From Amaurobius ferox (Eukaryota > Arthropoda > Arachnida > Araneae > Amaurobiidae), in contig OX578139.1 in the NCBI GenBank assembly GCA_951213105.1, positions 75,473,184-75,537,183 of the forward strand: DNA of 64,000 nucleotides. The letters are read 5' to 3'. Below are positions 60,204-64,000 of this stretch, in pieces; position 1 is the first letter of the stretch, and each line of letters starts with the position of its first letter. Position numbers and translations under genes: made by a program. The notes under the pieces are model-generated. The model did not search any database and had not been told where the DNA came from. It saw only the letters and a list, made by a program, of their open reading frames with translations.

Positions 60204-60948
60204 AGTGCTGAAAACACCGGTTCTCGTTAGATCACCGAAGTCAAGCAGCATCGGCCGCGGTTAGTACTTGAGTGGGGGACCACCTGCGAACACCGCGTGC
60301 TGTTGGCACATTTCGGGCGCGGTAGCCCAGTGGTTTGCGCGTTGGATTTGCACGCTACCACAACTGCCGCCGTGTTTATGCGGAGTACGATCACGTTAAA
60401 CATGTGGATCCGTAAGTCCTTCCGAGAGGTTGGTGGTAGGGGAAGGAGGGTGCGGTCCCTGTGGATGCCTCCCCCACTGGGATCCGGTCTAAATTGGGTG
60501 GCACTTCCTGGCCGTTCAAGCAGTTACCTTACACCTTTCTGGTAGGTCGGACGGTCTGGGTCTCAACAACAACAACTTATTCTTCATCGGTTGGTGTTTA
60601 CATTCTCCGTAAGTAAAAATTAGGCTTCGTTGTAGAAATAATCAAAGTTTGATGATCATTTAAACTCAAATATATTGTAATTGTGCTGTTTCAGTATTCA
60701 GATGCACAGATATTAAGCAAAAATAAAGCGGTTTTAGGATGGATACAACACTAAATAGAAATTAAAAGGAACTTTAAATATCACGATTTTGACACAAAAT
60801 AGATGCCATATTTTATTTTGAAGTGGGTCACGTGATCTCTTCATATAATGGTCGCATGATCTCTTCATATAATGGTCACCTGATCTCTTCATATAAAGGA
60901 TGTAATTATTATTTTAATTTTTACATGGTCTGGGTCTCAACAACAACA
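60204..60948 (+). mobile_element. Chimeric 5S-tRNA SINE, copy 2, interrupted in its tail
   Basis: The target duplication ACAGGTTACTTG lies at 60192-60203 and 60949-60960. The 5S head (60204-60307) lacks the first ~18 nt. The junction TTGGCACATTTCGGGCGCGG is the same as in copy 1, and the same B-box deletion is present. A HINE-like fragment (about 60580-60927) sits in the tail, and TCTGGGTCTCAACAACAACA is present on both sides of it. Confidence 0.88.
60580..60927 (+). mobile_element. HINE-like internal fragment E
   Basis: Matches copy A at about 1590-1895 (GGCTTCGTTGTAGAAATAATC, GAAGTGGGTCACGTGAT). It lacks both ends of the family. It contains a triplicated ~25-bp unit (ATGGTC..TGATCTCTTCATATA, 60830-60900) that is single or double in other copies. 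Confidence 0.7.
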
Positions 60949-60960
60949 ACAGGTTACTTG

Positions 60961-61029
60961 CATCTTTCTCGGCCGTCCAAATGGTTGCTCAAGTCGGATG
61001 AGTCGGACGGTCTGGGTCTTCAACGTTCA
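60961..61029 (+). mobile_element. 5'-truncated SINE piece at the same target site
   Basis: Only the 3' part of the SINE body (CGGCCGTCCAAATGG, GTCGGACGGTCTGGGTCTTC) is present, followed by a third copy of ACAGGTTACTTG (61030-61041). Confidence 0.7.
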
Positions 61030-61041
61030 ACAGGTTACTTG

Positions 61042-62238
61042 CATGAGCAGAAATCTAGTGTATAGCCTGTTTAAAATGTCTTCCGTCAGAGACAATGCAA
61101 ATTTGAAATTTAGAGTTTAATATTATCGCGTACTTGGAAAAGCGTTACATGTTAGAGCGGAGGGAAGACCAATTCTATTTTGTTCAAACAAGCTTGGTAT
61201 GGGAAAAGGTGCCATTTCACCTAAATATCACTTGTGTAAAATATTAACGCCGAAAAAAAATGTCTTCAATCTGCGCATTTGCATTAAAGTTTGAAATTTA
61301 AGGGATAATTTAAAAAATGTTCAGTTTTTTTTTAATTCGCAGGTTGACCGTTGTAGTGCTAAAGTATATTTATTATTTTCGTTATTGAGTAAAAAAAATT
61401 CAAGACAAAATAATTATATCTTTGGTGTTAAATATGACAGCAAAGTTAAAGAACTTTGACGAAAATCAAGGGATTTACAAACTTGGTACAGGTGATATAT
61501 TTTTTTAATTTTAATGACGAGAAGTTTCATGTCTGGCATTTGCCTCTTGGCGGTGTGTTGATAAGCATAGAAATATATTTAAGGACTCAATCTTTCGACC
61601 ATAAATCCTTCGACCATATCTGACCACAAACCCTTCGCTTTGAAACTTTCGAACTCAAAATGAAACTGTTAATCAGTATATTCTAGTAATTCATTTCGGT
61701 TTATGTCAATATGTCTCTGATAATAGTTTAGTTGGCAGTGCCGAAGAATTAAAAGAATCAGAGCTCCAACTCGATGCGGTGGAGTTATATTTTGAAATCT
61801 GCTTTGGAATAGCTAAAAATCGCAGAATAATGGGAAAAATACAGCATTTGCGAAAGTTTCATCTTTAGTCTGAGAACAAACAGATATCAGATATACTGAA
61901 GACAGCTTATCCCCACACTATCTCTTCCTACAATTCAGACTTTACTTCATAAAGAACTTTATGCTGTCCAACGCGTGAATAAATACAGTTGAAAAAAAGA
62001 ACCTTTCTTGAAAGTGAATAACTCTGACTTTGAAGCTGCTAAAAAACTATTTAATGTGGTAACACACAAATGCTTTAATTGTTTACATTGTAGCTACGTG
62101 TTCACTAGTGAGAAAAGTTCCCAATCTAGAAAGATACTTCTTAACAGATTGAAGCACCGCAAATTAGTGGAGTTGATAATTAAACGCCATAAATCAACAA
62201 AAAGAGAGAAGAAGAAAAATAATCGAGAGAATCGGGAT
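61042..62238. other. Unassigned region with decayed coding-like stretches
   Basis: Short frames at about 61735-61868 (ELYFEICFGIAKNRR) and 62008-62240 (NSDFEAAKKLFNVVTHKC) look like remnants of coding sequence on the plus strand but are too short to assign. Confidence 0.35.
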
Positions 62239-62251
62239 ACAAGAAGAAGCT

Positions 62252-62536
62252 TGGGCTCGATAGCCCAGTGGTTAGAGCGCTGGAGTTGCACTCGGTAGGC
62301 CCGGGTTCGATTCCAGCCACTGCCAAAACTGCCGCCGTGTTCACGTAGAGTACGGTCACGTTAAACATGTGGGTCCGTAAGTCCTTCCGAGAGGTTGGTG
62401 ATAGGGGAAGGAGGGTGCGGTCCCTGTGGATGCCTCCCCCACTGGGTTAAGGTTTAAATTGGGTGGCACTTTTCAACCGTCCAAACAGTTACCTTACACC
62501 TTTCTGGTAGGGCGGACGGTCTGAGTCTCAACAACA
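62252..62536 (+). mobile_element. tRNA-derived SINE (no 5S head)
   Basis: Flanked by a 13-bp duplication ACAAGAAGAAGCT (62239-62251 and 62537-62549). It has an intact A box (TAGCCCAGTGGTTAGAGCGC), a B box (GGGTTCGATTCC), the shared body and a (CAA)n tail. Confidence 0.92.
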
Positions 62537-62549
62537 ACAAGAAGAAGCT

Positions 62550-63117
62550 CAAAAATGAGAAGTTAATGAAGAGAAAAAATAAATTTAATCAGACCAGCAT
62601 ATCAATGACGACACAACGGATATTTATCAAATGCCATCTACTTCCAGATATTGTTCATTGAAATTCAAAAGCTTTTCTACAGACTGTGACCGATGTGACC
62701 TAATGCATGATGTCGCAGTGGAAAATGCAATTGTAGCCTTCTCAGAATGCCACTGAATTAACTGACCAGTTGCAACATTTGTGGCAAAATCTTCAACATA
62801 AGTAACTTAATGGACGCTATACAGCACCGAATATCGCTTGTACAGCTGCCAGGGGATGAGTTATCACTTACTAAAATGTCATATTCTTGTTGTCACTATC
62901 TTTTAATAAAACGTTTATTTTCTCCTAAATTCTAATCATTCTCTCAGGCAATCTATACCGAGTTTTGTGGCTGTCTCATGGGTGCACACAATCGATTGTT
63001 TGGTAACTTCAATTGAATGAGTTTTCTTCAAGGCATTTAATTGAAGACACTTTTGGACCATCTGAACTTGTCGGCTCTATATAAAAAGCTTTAACAACCC
63101 TTCATTTATTTCCCTTT
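62550..63117. other. Unassigned flank
   Basis: A frame around 62630-62755 with closely spaced Cys codons (STDCDRCDLMHD) may be a remnant of coding sequence. Nothing else was recognised. Confidence 0.35.
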
Positions 63118-63120
63118 TTA

Positions 63121-64000
63121 ACACTTTCTTACATAGTTGAAAAATGTTTATGACTTTAATCATTCTGTCTGTCTGTTCGCGTGATAACTGCCGTAAAAAT
63201 GACTTTATCAAAATGAAATTTCAGTATGTTGTTGAGCCAGTCTGTGGAACATATGAAAATAAAAATGAATAATATCATTCAATTAGTTTCGTATTGAACC
63301 CGGGTTGAAAAAAATGAAATACATTTGAACCCTATGGGACGTAATATTTCAAACATTTTTAGGCAAAGTTAAAACTCACAAGTTGCTTCGAAAATTTTAG
63401 GTAATATTCAAATTATCACATAAAATGTGTAAATAAATTTTGAGCAAAATATATTGGGTAGTTTTTTAAATAAAAATTAAAATATTAATTACATCCATGA
63501 TATACGAAGAGATCACATGGCTCATTTCAAAATAAAAATAACTTTTGAAATAAATTTAAAAGAACTTTAAAAATCACGATTTTTACATTAGGAAAAATAT
63601 GGATGTCATATTTTATTTTGAAGTGGGTCACGTGATCTCTTCATATAACATGTGTATAATTAATATTTTTATTTTAATTCAAAAAACTATCGGACATATT
63701 TTGCTCAAATTTTTTTTTATATATTTTATGGGATAATTTGAATATTTTTTAAAATTTTCAAAGCAATTTATGAATTTTAACTTCTCATAAAAAATGTTTG
63801 AAAAATCAGATTACATAGGGTTCAGTGTATTACATTTGTTTAACCCGGGTTCAATCCAAACCTAATTGGGTAATATTATTTATTTACATTCCCACATGTC
63901 CCACAGATCGTGTGAACAACATACTAAAATTTCATTTTGATAAAGTCATTTTTACGGCAGTTATCGTGCGAACGGACAGACAGACAGAATGACCAAAGTC
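63121..64000. mobile_element. HINE-like 'TAA' repeat F, palindromic arrangement
   Basis: 63121-63535 is the inverse of the family's right half, starting ACACTTTC after TTA and including the tetranucleotide tract. About 63550-64000 is the same half in forward orientation, running off the window at the ACAG tract. The two halves form a ~430-bp inverted repeat. The copies are diverged from A-D. Confidence 0.75.

Overview
The window looks like nuclear DNA of an arthropod, most plausibly an arachnid such as a spider. It is AT-rich, intron-containing and crowded with transposable elements (TEs). The element mix is Ty3/gypsy, Penelope-like, Jockey and R1/LOA-like LINEs, Tigger/pogo, Tc1, tRNA- and 5S-derived SINEs and a probable Helentron-type non-autonomous family. 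The taxon is an inference from the repeat mix and was not tested by a search. No prokaryotic, organellar or CRISPR feature was seen.

Layout: 1-4.5 kb is repeats and unassigned DNA, with one copy of the 'TAA' repeat family (called HINE-like here; copies A-F). 4567-18507 is one Ty3/gypsy retrotransposon on the minus strand, with 1031-bp LTRs and a 5-bp target duplication. One LTR carries a 2.3-kb DNA transposon with an 8-bp target duplication. 18730-28965 is a head-to-head pair of Penelope-like elements forming a ~10-kb inverted repeat, broken by three later insertions. 29-32.6 kb holds three tandem-repeat arrays and the 3' end of a second gypsy element, whose LTR carries a chimeric 5S-tRNA SINE. 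32932-39316 contains three coding exons of the only convincing host gene, a secreted or membrane protein rich in Tyr, Pro and Ser. 39495-45402 is a Tigger-like element split by a full-length Jockey LINE. 45.4-58.2 kb is a palindrome-bearing satellite with old SINEs, interrupted by an R1/LOA-like LINE that itself carries a SINE, an unclassified insert and a HINE-like copy. 58.2-64 kb holds SINEs, HINE-like fragments and unassigned AT-rich DNA.

The most interesting signals are: (1) a SINE family built from a full 5S rRNA-like head fused to a tRNA-SINE body that has lost its B box; (2) a HINE/DINE-1-like family whose insertion sites can be resolved exactly from two empty-site comparisons inside this window; (3) a canonical TTTAAAC slippery heptamer abutting the gag stop of the gypsy element; (4) a hairpin with covarying base pairs at the start of another repeat family; (5) candidate hammerhead-ribozyme cores in both Penelope arms.

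All comparisons were made by eye. Family names rest on motifs visible in the sequence, and no database search was possible.
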